A stretch of 64,000 nt of DNA from Chlorella sorokiniana (GCA_025917655.1 CP084610.1:496001-560000), one strand, 5' to 3'; numbered from the stretch's first letter, positions 11,536 to 23,313 are shown. Made by a program: numbers and translations. Notes: generated by a model from the sequence alone, not told the origin.

Positions 11536-12673
11536 ATGAGGGCCCGCCCTGCCTGCTCCCTGCTGCTGGCCTGCCTGGTGCTGTTTGCTGGGTGCACCTC
11601 GGCTGACCCCATCGCCAGTGAGTCGGGCTTGGGAGGCAGCGGCGGCAGCGGTGGTCAGTGCTGGTGCTGACAGCTGGCAGCCGGTTGGGGCTCTGGGTGG
11701 TGATCAAGCCCCGTCCTGCATCCTTCAGAACACCTCATTTGCACCCTTCTTCGCCACCCACATTCGCAGGCCGCAAGCTGCTGGCCACCGCCGTGGCAAC
11801 CGCCAACGCTAAGGCAGCCAACGGCGGCACCGCAGTGGCCAACTCCCAGGCCGCAGCCACGGGCCGCGGCACCGCCATCGCAAACAGCGACGCCACCGCG
11901 GTGAGGGGCTGGGGTGGCAGCACTGATGAGCACGCATGTGCATGACACATCAATGCCACGCTTGCTAAGTGCCTACCCTGCTCCTTGCCCACTCCCTCCC
12001 CCGCAGATCGGCCGTGGGTCCCTGGCAACCGCAAATGCCAACGCAGAGGCCAGCGGCCACGGCACCGCCCTGGCCGATGCCCGCGCCCAGGCAGTCTCCA
12101 CCGGCCACGGCGCGGCGCTGGCCACCGCCGACGCTCAGGCCATTGCCCGTGGGGGAGCACCGCCATTGCCCAGGCCTCGGCCCAGGCCTTTGCCTCTGGC
12201 CAGGGTGCCGCGCTGGCTCAGGTGTGTGTGACTGTATTTGTGTTTGCTGGGGGAGGCTTGGCTGTGGCTGCCATGCTGGGTGCTGGCTTGAGGGACAGGC
12301 GGCCGGGTGCCTGCTGGTCTCCTTGATGATCCACCTCCAAGCTTCTGTCCCATCGGCCGCTCATCCCTTTCTCCTTCACCTGCAGGCCGCCGCCACCGCC
12401 TACGCCGCTGGCGACACCGGTGCCGCCGTCGCCCTCGCCCACGCCACCGCCAACGCCATCGGCAGCGGCGTTGCCACCGCGGATGCCCTTGCCACGGCCC
12501 TGGCCACTGGCGGCGGCTTTGCCTCCGCATTTGCGTTTGCGCTGGCGCAGGCCTTTGGCAGCAACACCGCGCCGCTGTGCCAGGCCCTGGCCGCTGCTCA
12601 GGCCACGGCCGTTGCGCAGGGCAGCGCCGCGTTTGCGCAGGCAGCGGCGCAGGCCTTTGCTGCCTGCTTCTGA
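11536..12673 (+). CDS. Secreted Ala-rich silk-like repeat protein
   Basis: Four exons: 11536-11617, 11770-11900, 12007-12221 and 12386-12673, all with GT-AG junctions. Residues 1-23 form a clear signal peptide (LLLACLVLFAGCTSA). The mature chain of about 210 residues is almost only Ala, Gly, Thr, Ser, Gln and Asn, arranged in about ten repeats of 14-17 residues. Each begins with a Gly-rich turn followed by alternating alanines, as in GHGTALADARAQAVST, GHGAALATADAQAIA and GQGAALAQ. The last part is more hydrophobic (FASAFAFALAQAF) and holds the only cysteines of the mature chain (one before QALAAAQATA, one in the final AACF). Exons 3 and 4 are phase 0 at both ends. A G run at 12151-12155 is one base short for the frame. 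Alternating small residues suggest stacked beta or silk-like assembly; a role in cell wall or matrix is inferred only. Confidence 0.8.
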
Positions 12674-12868
12674 GGCGGCGGCGTGCTGGTGAACCCGTCA
12701 TGCTGCTCTGCAATGCCTTGAGGTGCAGCCCTTGTGCTGAATCCATGGAACTGTCCCTGCCAAGATTCCCTCCAGCTGATATTATGCTCATCCGCTGCTT
12801 TGCCTGATCTGTCCCGATCCGTCCCCTGATTACTCACCCTTCCACGCCTAGCGCAAACATCCCGCCCC

Positions 12869-12873
12869 TGTAA
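12869..12873 (+). terminator. TGTAA poly(A) signal of silk-like gene
   Basis: About 200 bases after the stop at 12673, a usual distance for a green-algal 3' untranslated region. Confidence 0.6.
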
Positions 12874-13079
12874 AGCCTCCCCCACTGGAAACAGTCGCTG
12901 GCACGACGCGTAAACGTGCTGTGCAAAGCACGGGTGCACTCAATCTTCTGCTGACGTCAGATGCACACGGCACCATGCACCATCGGCAAAGGCGTTGGTG
13001 TGAACAGTGCGGCAGGAGCGGCGCGGCAGAGGTCGTCCGAGGAGAGCCTCAGGGGCATGCCAGGCCCAGCCAAGGGAGT

Positions 13080-13084
13080 TTACA
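13080..13084 (-). terminator. TGTAA poly(A) signal of DUF3755 gene
   Basis: On the minus strand about 125 bases after the stop at 13208. Confidence 0.6.
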
Positions 13085-13207
13085 GATAAAACGTTGCAAA
13101 AGTCAATGGTACAGAGGGTCAGGGGAGAGTCGGAAAAGCGCGTTCCATGGCAGCAGAGCGCCTATGTGTCACACAAGCCAGCTAGGGGGAGGCAAGGTGC
13201 CCCGCCT

Positions 13208-14861
13208 TCATCCCTCCAGCTTCCGCACCAGCATCGGCTGCTCCTGACGGATGAGGGTGGGCGCGCCGCCGCCGAAGAGGCCTGGCATTGGCAGCGAGGC
13301 CGGGCGCCACGCCGCCGCCGCCGCCAGCAGCTGTGGTGGCCGGTGGGGCGGCACCGCCCCCGCCCCGGGCCCCGCGTAGTCTTCTGTGAGCGGCACCATG
13401 CCGGGCGCATTGAGCGAGGGCTGCGGCGGCGGCATGGCCAGGTTGTGGCGCGGCAGGGAGGCGGGCCTGGCGGGCAGGAAGTTGTTGGCCAGGTCGACGT
13501 TCAGCCTGCGAGGCAGGGCGTGGGGGCAGCAGGTTGCAGCCATGATTCAGCAAGAACGCAGCCGGTTGGCCCCAAACCCTTGCGTGCATGCTGCTTCCAA
13601 CGTTGCGTTTTGGCATCCCAACAGCGCCCTTGCTGCACCCCTTGATCTCAATCCAGAGCAGGCGCACATCCCATGCCGACACCCCGCCAGCTCCTCCCCT
13701 GTCCCAAGCCTGCCACGCCCCACCACATACCACCACCACTCCGCCCCTTCGTCCCCCATCCCGCTGCCCACCTGACTGGCAGCTGCGGCATTTGTGCCAT
13801 GACCCCCATGGCCTCCATGGCGTTGATGATGGCCAGGATGTTGTCCCGAAAGGCCACCAGCAGCTCCGTGTTCTCCCCACCTTGAACTCCGCCATGTTGG
13901 CTCGAAACTGCGGCGGGGACACAGGAAGTATGGCACTTGGAAGCTGACACATACAGATGAGCGCAGAGCACAATGTGTGTGTGTGTGTGGTGGTGGTGTG
14001 GTGTGGTGTGGGGGGTGGCAGGGCGCAAGGGAAGCCGAGCGGAGGGTGGCTGTGACACCAGCGGCGCCGCACGCGCCGCTGCTGCCGCCGCTGCTGCTGC
14101 TGATGATGACGATGGTTGCCGCTGCTGCTGACGCGTGGCAACCCACTACTGCCCCAGCTTTCCAGCGCCGCACCTCGTTCAGGATGGCAAAGTTGGCTTC
14201 AAGCAGCTGCGCGATGGGCCCCGCGATGACGGCGCTGGTGGGAGAGTCGGCAGGCAGGGCGGCTGCCGTGGGTGGGAGTGCCGGCATGCCGGGCATCTGC
14301 GGTGCACAGTGGTGGAGTTGATGGTGTGGGTAATGACAGTGGGGACACAGCACAGTTTGGGGGGAGGGAGGGCGGGCACGCGGGGCAGCACAGCGCGGCA
14401 TGCGGCAGCCTGATGCAAACTGGCGGGGCGGGGCAGGCATTGATGGCACTGCCGCGTTTGGCAGCGTCCGGCCTGGCCCGCTGCAAGCTTGCTGGCTATT
14501 AACAGGTGCAAAGGGCTCACCATGGGCACAGGCGGCAGGGTGGGGGCCTTGGGAGGTAGCAAACCCGGCGCAAGCAGCTTTTTGGCGCCGGACGATGTCG
14601 GCAGGAGCTCCCCGGCTTTCGCTTCTTGAGCTGCTGCTGGTTTATCGTCCATCGTGCTCGCAGAGCAACATCCCGCACGCTTTTGCGGGGCAGCATCGCA
14701 GCTATTTTGACGTAGCGCTGCACCATGTCGTAATGGTCGGGTGGGTACCTTGCCATGCCCGCCTCCAGGGCCCTCTGCTCCTCTTCTGTCCAGTCAAGAG
14801 CTACGGGCCAGGCGGGTGGCGCCAAGTAGCCTGGTGCTGGGGGCGGCAGCGCTACAGCCAT
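13208..14861 (-). CDS. SANT/Myb-like nuclear protein with DUF3755 block
   Basis: Four exons on the minus strand: 14861-14521, 14296-14174, 13907-13772 and 13505-13208. The N-terminus carries a SANT/Myb-like domain (DWTEEEQRALEAGMARYP, then MVQRYVKIAAMLPRKSVRD and VALRARW), followed by a basic patch QLKKRKPG. The middle has IAQLLEANFAILNEF, and the third exon has FRDNILAIINAMEAMG followed by QMPQLPV. The fourth has LNVDLANNFLP. This order and these phrases match the plant DUF3755 family (Arabidopsis At3g07565, from memory), a conserved nuclear protein family of unknown exact role. G runs at 14610-14613 and 13875-13878 (C on the plus strand) are each one base short for the conserved frame. It is divergent from the tryptophanyl-tRNA synthetase gene with 600 bases between. 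Confidence 0.85.
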
Positions 14862-15459
14862 CGCGTGAAGCGCTGCTGCAGCTCACAGTATGTTAAACAA
14901 GGCGCTATGGATTCTAGCAGAGTGTGGCAACCTTCAGCGGTGCCGGCCGCCGCCACTTCAAACGGGCCTCACCCTCACCTTATCGGGCCAGCTCAGCCTC
15001 CGCCCCGCAGGCAGCGGGTTTTCCCGCTAAACCCGTGGCGGTGAGGCTGGTGCATGTGGCCAACACAACCCAGAGCTGCTGGTCTCTGCGCATCGCAACC
15101 ACGAAATACCACCCCATGCATCCGTGCTGACCGGTAATGGATTGAAAGGGGGCTGTAGCAGCGGCTAAAGCAGCGTGCGCCGTTTGCATGCTGTCACCGG
15201 GTTTTTCATTCATTGGAATGGTTTCAATATACACAAACATCAACCACGAGATGATGATTTGCAGTTCAAAATAGCAGAACTTTTTGTTGCAAATGAATCC
15301 GGCATTTGCCAACCTGCAGGCTGCGGCGCCGCCATGCCCTGCTGCATTTTGGACCTGAAATGCATATCGCCCGTTGCCTGTAGCAATGTCGCCGATGTTA
15401 TAGTAAGTGTGAACAGGAGTTTGGGTTTGAAAAGCAGCCAGTTAGAGCAACCGGCGACC
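14862..15459. other. Divergent promoter region, DUF3755 and WARS genes
   Basis: About 600 bases between two start codons that point apart. The middle part (about 15180-15330) is AT-richer than most of the window. No exon or RNA gene recognised. Confidence 0.4.
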
Positions 15460-18400
15460 ATGACTGCTGGAGAGGCGGAGCAGCAGGCTGCATGCAACGG
15501 GGAGCAGCAGCAGCAACCGAATGATGGGCAGCAAGAGCAACAGCTGCAGGATGGGGAGCAGGTAAGCCTGACCCTCCACCCTCCACCGTCTTTGACATGC
15601 CGTCTCGCTTTGAAGGCCTCTAGCAGCAGATTTAGGCCGCATGGGCCGCAATTTGCTATCTGCAGTCCCTCACCGGCTGCTGCTACAGCGCAGTGTGCCG
15701 GTGCCACGCCGCCGCCTCCTGCCGCCGCTGCCCGATCGCGAGTGTCTGCAACCCTCCTGCTGCTCAGGTGGTGACCCCTTGGGACGTGGCTGGCGGCGCC
15801 GACGGCAAGATTGACTACAACAAGCTTGTGGCCCAGTTTGGGTGCCAGACGATAGACAGCAAGCTGGTGGAGCGGATAGAGCGGCTGACGGGCGCCCCCG
15901 CGCACCCCTTTCTGAAGCGCGGCATCTTCTTCGCGCACAGGCACGTGGCCGAGAGCAGGGCGCAGCAGCGACAAACCTCCTTGCATCAGACGCACGGGGC
16001 TGTTTACGGGGTGCAAAGGCCGCATGCGGAGCGCCAATCGAGCGCTTGGGCCTCGCCCCCTGTGCCCCCGCTGCCGCTGCCGCCGTCAGCGCTGCTCAGC
16101 GGCGTGCTTGTGGGTGCTGCGCCCTGCAGAGACCTGAACGAGCTGCTGGATGCGTACGAGCGGGGGAGAAGTTCTACTTGTACACGGGCCGGGTGAGGCG
16201 AGGCCTGCTGGCAAACCTGACGGCATGAGGGGCCCTGCAATTCTCTGGAGATGTGCCACGCCCGTCTGGGCCACCGCGAGGCTGCTCACTCTCCCGCGAG
16301 CCCCTCCGCCGATCCACTGCCTCGTTTCATCCTACCGCCTGCCGTCTCCCCCTTGTGCGCGTCCTTTCTTCCTGCCTGCAGGGCCCCTCCAGCGAGGCCC
16401 TGCACTTGGGCCACCTTGTGCCCTTCATGTTCACCAAGTGGCTGCAGGTGTGTGGGGGAGGGGTGTGCGCATGTGTGCGTGTGTATGTTGTAAGTGTGCG
16501 CTGTGTTCGCGGCGTGTGCATGTGTGTGTTTTTGTGTGTGTTGGGGTTAGCAGAGCCGGAGGTGGCGCTGACCCAGGCCTGGGGTGTGAGCAGCGCTTCC
16601 CGGGCCGGCAAGCGCACGGCACATCTTTGCTCGCGCTTGTGTGTTGCGAGGAAGGCATTCTGGGCGGGGTGGGGCCCAAGCACTCTTGGGGCATAGCGGC
16701 TTTGGCATGTAAGCCGCTGCGCCTGATACATCCCCCTCCCCCTCCCAAACAACAACAGGACGCGTTCAAGGTACCGCTGGTGATCCAGCTCACCGACGAC
16801 GAGAAGTTCCTGTGGAGGTGCGGGGCCGCCTGAGGCAAAGGCAGCGCCTCGCCAGCTTCCTCCTGCCAGCCGCTTCCTTGCTGCTGCCGCGCTGGCAGGG
16901 CATGCTGCGCCGAGGGACGACTCCCATTGCTGGGCGTCGCGTCGGCTGCTGCAACCGCGTCGGCCTCCACCACACGGATGTTGCTGCCTTGAGCGGCACG
17001 CCTGTGTCAGCCCAGCAATGCCCCTCGAAGTTGCGGGCCCTTGTGCCGCCGCAGGGGGCTGTCTGTGGAGGAGGCGCAGCGGCTGGCCCGCGAGAACTGC
17101 AAGGACATCATCGCCTGCGGCTTTGACGTGCGCCGCACCTTCATCTTCTCCGACTTTGAGTACGTGGGCGGCGCCTTCTACCGCAACATCGCCCGCATCC
17201 AGCGGTGAGGCGGCGGCGAGGCGGGGACGGCGGCGGCAGGGGGTGACATCACGGCAGCAGAGGAGGCAGCATGGCAGCGCAGGAGGGGTTCCAAGCAGCC
17301 GGGCAGCCCCGACTGCTTGGGGCCGGACGGGAGGGGCTTGCCGGCGGGCAGTGCAGGGGCGGTGCAAGACGCAGGGGCCTGTCCCGACCTCGCAGCGACC
17401 CTTGGCAGCACGGTAGCACTCCCGAACCCGGCCTGTATGCCTCACCAACCTCCGCCGCTCTGGTCCCTCGCCCCCCTTCCTGTTTGTGTTGCCCAGGTGC
17501 GTGCCGATGAACCAGGTGCGCGGCATCTTTGGTTTCACCACAGACGACCACATCGGCAAGATCGCCTTCCCAGCGGTGCAGGTGGGCAGCGATTGAGCGG
17601 GGATCAAGGGGGGGGGTAAGGGCGTTTTGGTTTGAGTTTGGATTTGATTTCTGGGGCCCCGCGGGGGGGACACGCTTTGGTTTTGGAGCTGTGGAAATGG
17701 GGGTGTGGGGGATGTGCAGAGCAGCCCGCGCTGTTTCAGCATGCGTACAGTGCGCAACCTGCGAGTCGCTGCGTCCCGTTGTCCCCTAACCACCCACCCA
17801 TCCCGAGGACCCCCTGCAGGCAGCCCCCGCCTTCCCCGACTCCTTCCCCCACATGTTTGGGGAGCGCAAGGACGTGCGGTGAGCGGGCTGCAACCCACAC
17901 ATCTTTCTGCGAGCTGCTTCGTGCGCTCTCCTTTGGACGCTTGGCTTGATGTAATCCCCCACCCCACCCATATGCACGCACACATACACACCTCCCACCC
18001 ACACTCGCACCTCGGCGGCCCACTGCGCACTGACCCCCCTTCCCGCTGAGGTGCAGGTGCCTCATCCCCTGCGCCATCGACCAGGACCCTTACTTCCGCA
18101 TGACCCGCGACTGCGCCCGCGCCTGGGCCACGCCAAGACCGCGCTCATCGAGTCGCGCTTCTTCCCGGCGCTGCAGGTGGGGCCCGGTGTGCCTGTGTGG
18201 GGGGTTGGGCCAGGAACGAGCAATGAAGGCCGGAGTGCGCCTTCATGGGGAGGGAGAGGCTGGGGAGGCAGCCGCCGCAAGCTGCCCGTGTCCCAGTTGC
18301 GGGGGCGAGGCAAGCGGGGCGGGAAGCGAGGCGGGCCTTTACCTATGCACCGGAGCCCACCCGCCTGCCTTGCCGCCCGCCACGCTGGCCGCAGGGCGAG

Positions 18401-19548
18401 AGCGGCAAGATGAGCGCCAGCGACCAGAACAGCGCCATCTTCGTCAAGTGAGGCGCCCAGCCTGGCTGGGGCGTAGCGCGGCTGTGCATCGCTGCATGCT
18501 GCGCCAGCCTGCTGGCTGCCCAAGCTGCCGGTTGTGCCCAGCATGGGCCACAGCCCACCGATGACACTTGCCCCTGCCCCCCCCCCGCAGCGACACGCCC
18601 AAACAGATCAAGAGCAAGGTGACCAAGTACGCCTTCAGCGGCGGCGGCGCCACAGTGGAGGAGCACAGGGCCAGGGGTGCGCTGCGCTGCCGCTGTGCGC
18701 CGGTGCATGCGCTTCCGGCGAGCGAGCTGAGCGAGCATGCTCCGAGGCGGGGGGTTCCTGTCAGCGCCGCTTGCCTGCGCCTGCTGAGCCCGCTGCGTGC
18801 ACGGGCTCCCATCCCCTGCCTCCCCGCTCCTCGCCTGGCTGTGCCCTCCTCCCTGCCCACCTTTGCCGCTGAGAGGCAAGCATGCACACATGGGGCCTTC
18901 ATTCCTATTACGTTTCTCATTACAGTTTCCTACTACAAATCCTTTTCCAAAGCTACAGATGTGACCACTGGGCCTTCATTCCTATTACGTTTCTCATGAC
19001 AGTTCCTGCTGCAACTCCTATTCCAAGTATTCCAAAGCTCCAGACGCGACCACCGCACCACACACCTCACTCCGCAGGCGCCAACCTGGAGGTGGACGTG
19101 CCCTGGAAGTGGCTCAACTTCTTCCTGGAGGACGACGCACGCCTGGCGCAGGTACGGGACGGTACCGCCGCGTGCGCCTGTCGGCAGCGCAGCGGCGCGG
19201 TGGGGTTCCCGCGGCAGCGGGGCCGGGCCGCGAGCCAGCAAGGTGGACTGCGTCGTGTCACGTCCCGGCCAGCCAGCCGCCGCTCTTTCTCTCCCGCCTC
19301 ACCTGGCTCCCCGCCAGGCAGCCCGTCTGAGCGCTGCTCCCACGCCCTTGCACGCCCGCCCGCCCCCTCCTCCCCAGATTGGCGACGCGTATGGCAGCGG
19401 GCGCATGCTGACCGGCGAGATCAAGGCGGAGCTGGTGGGTGTGCTGACGGAGATTGTGGAGCGGCACAAGGCCGCCCGTGCCGCCGTCAGCGACGACGTG
19501 GTCGACGCCTTCATGACGGTGCGCCCCATGACTGACCTGTGGGGCTGA
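15460..19548 (+). CDS. WARS1: Tryptophanyl-tRNA synthetase, eukaryotic cytosolic type
   Basis: Charges tRNA-Trp with tryptophan in the cytosol. Thirteen exons can be placed: 15460-15561, 15768-15940, 16130-16192, 16382-16447, 16759-16817, 17055-17204, 17497-17581, 17820-17878, 18057-18176, 18395-18447, 18591-18676, 19078-19151, 19378-19548. The class I signature appears as [13 protein letters not shown] (HIGH motif), and [13 protein letters not shown] carries the KMSKS equivalent. Other family blocks are [51 protein letters not shown] and the C-terminal MTGEIK-like [12 protein letters not shown]. The N-terminus is Gln-rich and has no WHEP domain or evident transit peptide, in line with a cytosolic enzyme. 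Intron 2 appears to start with GC (15941). Runs at 16162-16166 (G) and 18116-18118 (C) are one base short. A TGTAA follows at 19671. Confidence 0.96.
18893..19053 (+). repeat. Diverged ~80-bp tandem duplication inside WARS intron 11
   Basis: Two adjacent copies, 18893-18969 and 18970 to about 19053. The first 28 bases are identical (beginning GGGCCTTCATTCC). The rest is similar, with small indels and substitutions. Both are AT-richer than the flanks and lie just before the 3' splice site at 19077. Confidence 0.8.
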
Positions 19549-19670
19549 GCGGGCCCTACACATGACTCGGGAGCTGTCGGCTAGGAGCAGCATTGTTAGG
19601 AGCTCCCGCGACGGCGCAGGGCCAGCAAGGGACAGCGGCCGTTCTGGCGCCCCCTGCGCCACCATGGCAT

Positions 19671-19675
19671 TGTAA
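19671..19675 (+). terminator. TGTAA poly(A) signal of WARS
   Basis: About 120 bases after the WARS stop at 19548. Confidence 0.65.
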
Positions 19676-19741
19676 TACCAACAACACTTGCTGTCGAGGG
19701 GTCGCAAAGGTTATGTCAGCTGCTGCAGTGGGGAGTGACGT

Positions 19742-19796
19742 GGGTGGAGGGCTACTGGGGCTGGGCGACGGGTGGAGGGCTACTGGGCTGAGCGAC
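19742..19796 (+). repeat. Two-copy 27/28-bp tandem repeat
   Basis: Units 19742-19769 and 19770-19796 both begin GGGTGGAGGGCTACTGGG and end GCGAC; they differ by one base and one indel. It lies between the WARS poly(A) signal and the ATP synthase gamma start. Confidence 0.8.
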
Positions 19797-20048
19797 AGGG
19801 GCGGCAGCACGGGATGAACGGCTGGTGGCTTTCGGGGCGCTGCGCTGTCTCGAGCGCTTGACATAGCTCCTCTTAGTCGGAAACGCTGGAAATTGGCTCG
19901 TAAAAGCTCTCCCGACGAGTGGCATGGGCGCTATTCCTCCCTTCCACCTGTGTGGCAAGAGACCCCAACTGGCGAACCCCGCTGCCAGATCGTGTCAGAT
20001 CGACGCGTGCGGACACAGTAGTTACGCTTGGCAGCCGCAGCAGCGACG

Positions 20049-23036
20049 ATGCTGCGCAGAGCGGGCTTGACGGCCCTGCGCCAGCAAGGCGGAGGCGCTT
20101 CCCTGGTGGAGAGCCTTCAGGCCGTCGCGCATGAAGCCCAGGGGTGAGCCGCGCGCCGCAGGCTGGGCGCAGGACGCCAGTCGGCTCGAGCGGGCGGCGC
20201 CTGTCCTACCCACGCCCTGCGACGCCGCTAGTCAACCTTGCTTCCTTCCTGCTTTGCAGGGCTGTGCGCGAGGCCGCGGAGGGCACCTCCCGGGCGTGTC
20301 CACCCTTGCAGGTGGGGGCTGCTCTTTAATCGGTTGCAGCAGCTGTGGTGTGCTGCCTGTGCCCTGCGGCGGGCCCGTCGTCTGATGGTTGGTGCCTGTG
20401 CGCCCTCCAATGCCTGCAGTCAAGCAGCGCATGAAGTCGGTAGCAAACATCCAGAAGATCACAAAGGCGATGAAGATGGTGGCAGCCTCCAAGATGCGCA
20501 GCGCGCAGGTGGGTGCTGCGGCAGCGCTGCAGCGGCAGCCGCCCCGAGCGCCCGCCCAGCAGCCCACCCAGCCTGCCGGAGCACAGGCGCCCGCCACCCA
20601 CTGCCCGGTCGGTTGGGCGCTCAGCGGCATGACCCAGGCGCACACCGTCGCTTTCCGCTCCTGTGCAGGTTAACACGGAGAACAGCCGCGGCATCGTGAA
20701 GCCCTTCCTGCGCATGCTGGGCGACTACCCCGCCGCTCCGGGCGCCAAGGCCGTCTTTGTGCCCATCACCTCGGACAAGGGCCTGTGCGGCGGCATCAAC
20801 TCCACCGTGTGCAAGTGAGGGGCGCGGCCAGGCCGCTTCCGCTTGGCTTGTGGGGCACCCGGGCCGCTGGGCCCATTGCCCACTGGGGGAGCGTTGCCCA
20901 CTTGCAAGGGGCTTGGGAGGCACGGGTCAGCTGGCGCCGTTGCAGGGCGGGACCTGGGGGCGACCACGAGCGGCAGTCCAGCAGCACGCTGTGTGTGCGC
21001 ACGGCTTGGCTTGCCCGGCATGCTCACACTCGGGCGCGATGCTTCCTCTGCCTGCTCTCAACCAGGTACACCCGCGCCGCCATCAAGGCTGTGGAGGACG
21101 GCGCCGTCGCCGCCGAGGGCTCGAGCCCACCCCCGCCCAGCTGGTCGTGCTGGGCGAGAAGGGGCGCAGCCAGCTGCAGCGCGACATGCGCGACCGCATC
21201 TTCGCGACTGTTGCGGGTTAGCGTGAAGTCTGATGGCTGGGGTGGCGTTGGGAGGCTGGGTCCAGCGCTGTACTGCCTGTCGGCTCGGCGGGGCAGCGCG
21301 GGGCAGCCGCTGGGCACGCCGCCGACGGGCGCGTGCGGTGGCAAGCGCCCTGCAGCCCCGCGCCTCACGATGCTCTTTTACCTCACCGCTGTGCCTCACC
21401 GTGCTCTTTTGCCGCACCGCTGTGCCTTACCGTGCTCTTTTGCCGCACCGCTGCTGCGCCGCAGACACCACCAAGGTGCGGGCGACGTTCCCGCAGGCCT
21501 CGGCCATCGCGGAGGAGGTGAGCGGCGGCGGCGGCGGCTGCCTGCCTGCCTGCCTGTGGGCTGCTGCCTGCTTGCGCCAGCAGGTCCCACCTGCCCGCCC
21601 CCTCCCCCCTTCCTGCTGCCACTGCCACCCCTGCTTGGTACAGCCTCAGCTGCTGCTACCCGCCACGCCGCCCGCTTCTTCGCCCCGTGTGGATTGTTGA
21701 GCTGGCATGCGCCTGGTGCAACCCGCCCTGTACTGCCCCGCTCGTACCGCAGCTGCTGAAGACGGAGTACGACACCGTGCGCCTGCTGTACAACCGCTTT
21801 GTGTCTGCCATCTCCCAGAAGCCCACCATCGCTACCGTGCTTTCGCCAGACGTGAGCCGCCGACAGCCCACACCGCCGCTGCCGCCGCCGCACAGCCTGG
21901 CTTCGTTGCGCCTGCGCTGCGCTGCCGCCTGCTGCTGCCGCCGCTGTATGACAGCGCGCCTGCTTCGGGCTGGCACTGCCCCCTGCTGCTCCCGTCTCGC
22001 GACTTGACCACAGCGCCGCACAGGCTACGCTGCCTGCCTGCCCCCTCGTCCCGCCCAACCTTGCCTGCCCCGCGCTGCCCCCCCATTTCAGTCCCTGGAG
22101 CGCGCGGCTGCCGAGGGCGGCGCCATTGAGAGCTACGAGCTGGAGGGGCCCGACCGCGCCGAGATGCTGATGGACCTGGCGGAGTTCCAGCTGGCGTCGG
22201 TGAGGCTGGGCGCGGCTGCGTGGGTGGGGTTGTGGCGGTCAGTGCGTTGGCCTTTATGGGTCGGTCTGTGTGGGGGTGGGGTGGGGGATGGCGGGGCGCG
22301 CTCAACAGGCGGAGCTGCCCTCACCCAGAACACCCCCTTCCCCTCCTTCCTCCACCAATCGTGCGTGCAGACTCTGTACAACGCGATGCTGGAGAACAAC
22401 TGCTCCGAGCAGTCGAGCCGCATGAGCGCGATGGAAAACTCCACCAAGAACGCGGGGAGATGCTGGGCAAGGTGGGTGGCACAGCATAATGGTACAGCAC
22501 AGCCGCTGCTGTTGCAGTGGGGCTGGCGGAAAAGGGGCAGGAACCAAGAGAATGATCCGGCTCGGTGCGGCGGGTTGGCGGGGGCCGGCTCACGCCACGC
22601 GCTTTTACCGGCTCGCGCCACCCTAAATACAAACCTTTATTCGGGCGGCGACCTGCCCGGTACCTCCCCTGTTTGTTTGTTGCGCGTTTTTCTTGCGGTG
22701 CCGACCCCCGACCATCCACCTCCCATCGCCCCCTCCTTCCGCGCCTGCAGCTCACGCTGACGTACAACCGCACCCGCCAGGCCACCATCACCACGGAGCT
22801 CATTGAGATGTGGGTTCTTGGCTTTTTTTTGGGGGGGGGGCTGTTCCCTGTTGGCGTTCTTTTGAGTGTCGGCAGAAGGCTGTCGCCAGCGGCGTTATGT
22901 CGATTGATGTTGCATGGCTGGTCAGTGTTGAGGCTACGGTGCTAAGGATGGCAAGCGTCTCGCTCAAGCGTGTTGCTGTGGTGCCCATGCCCCCGTTTTG
23001 TGCAGCATTTCCGGCGCCACCGCGCTGGCGGGCTGA
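20049..23036 (+). CDS. ATP3: Mitochondrial ATP synthase F1 gamma subunit
   Basis: The gamma subunit is the rotating central shaft of the mitochondrial F1 motor. Eleven exons can be placed: 20049-20143, 20260-20309, 20420-20508, 20669-20814, 21066-21216, 21465-21517, 21753-21851, 22092-22199, 22371-22471, 22751-22809, 23006-23036. An amphipathic Arg-rich N-terminus (MLRRAGLTALRQQ) fits a mitochondrial presequence. Family blocks are MKSVANIQKITKAMKMVAAS, ITSDKGLCGGINSTVCK, YNRFVSAISQKPTIATVLSP, NAMLENNCSEQSSRMSAME, and the C-terminal LTLTYNRTRQATITTELIEI. The sequence follows the mitochondrial, not the chloroplast, form: the regulatory cysteine insert of chloroplast gamma is absent. Breaks at 20289-20291 (C), 21117-21119 (G) and 22454-22457 (G) are single-base shortfalls. 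TGTAA lies at 23314. Confidence 0.96.
21365..21460 (+). repeat. Three-copy 31-bp tandem repeat before a 3' splice site
   Basis: Copies at 21365-21395, 21396-21426 and 21427 to about 21460 share the core GTGCTCTTTTGCCGCACCGC (first copy slightly diverged). The array supplies the pyrimidine tract and ends at the acceptor 21464 of ATP synthase gamma exon 6. Confidence 0.85.
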
Positions 23037-23313
23037 GCCAAGGCTCCTGATGGAGACGCCGCTGGAGCTTGGGCCTTCGGGCCGCTCGCGGTCGCGGTAC
23101 CGGCCGGCATGGCGGGCTGAGCCCTCCTGCTGGTTGGCAGGCCCCTGCCCCATCAAGTTGCTTCCCCCTGGACCACAGCTGTCACCTGGGGCCAAGGCCA
23201 GGCAGGCTCCGTCGCCGGGCTGTCCCCGTGGTGGCAGCGTTGCGTCGCCCCACGAACGATTTGCAGCGTGCATGGATGCCCTGCCCGGACACTTGCTTTT
23301 TCAAGCACTGCAC

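Larger units (their letters stand above)
12674..13207. other. Convergent 3' region, silk-like and DUF3755 genes
   Basis: Holds TGTAA on plus at 12869-12873 and on minus at 13084-13080, one for each neighbouring gene. Nothing else is recognised. Confidence 0.5.
19549..20048 (+). other. Intergenic between WARS and ATP synthase gamma genes
   Basis: Contains the WARS poly(A) signal, a two-unit tandem repeat at 19742-19796 and the presumed promoter of the ATP synthase gamma gene. No exon recognised. Confidence 0.45.

Noticed and set aside
16327-18030. 567-codon minus-strand open frame
   Set aside because: Antisense to the conserved exons of tryptophanyl-tRNA synthetase; a shadow frame.
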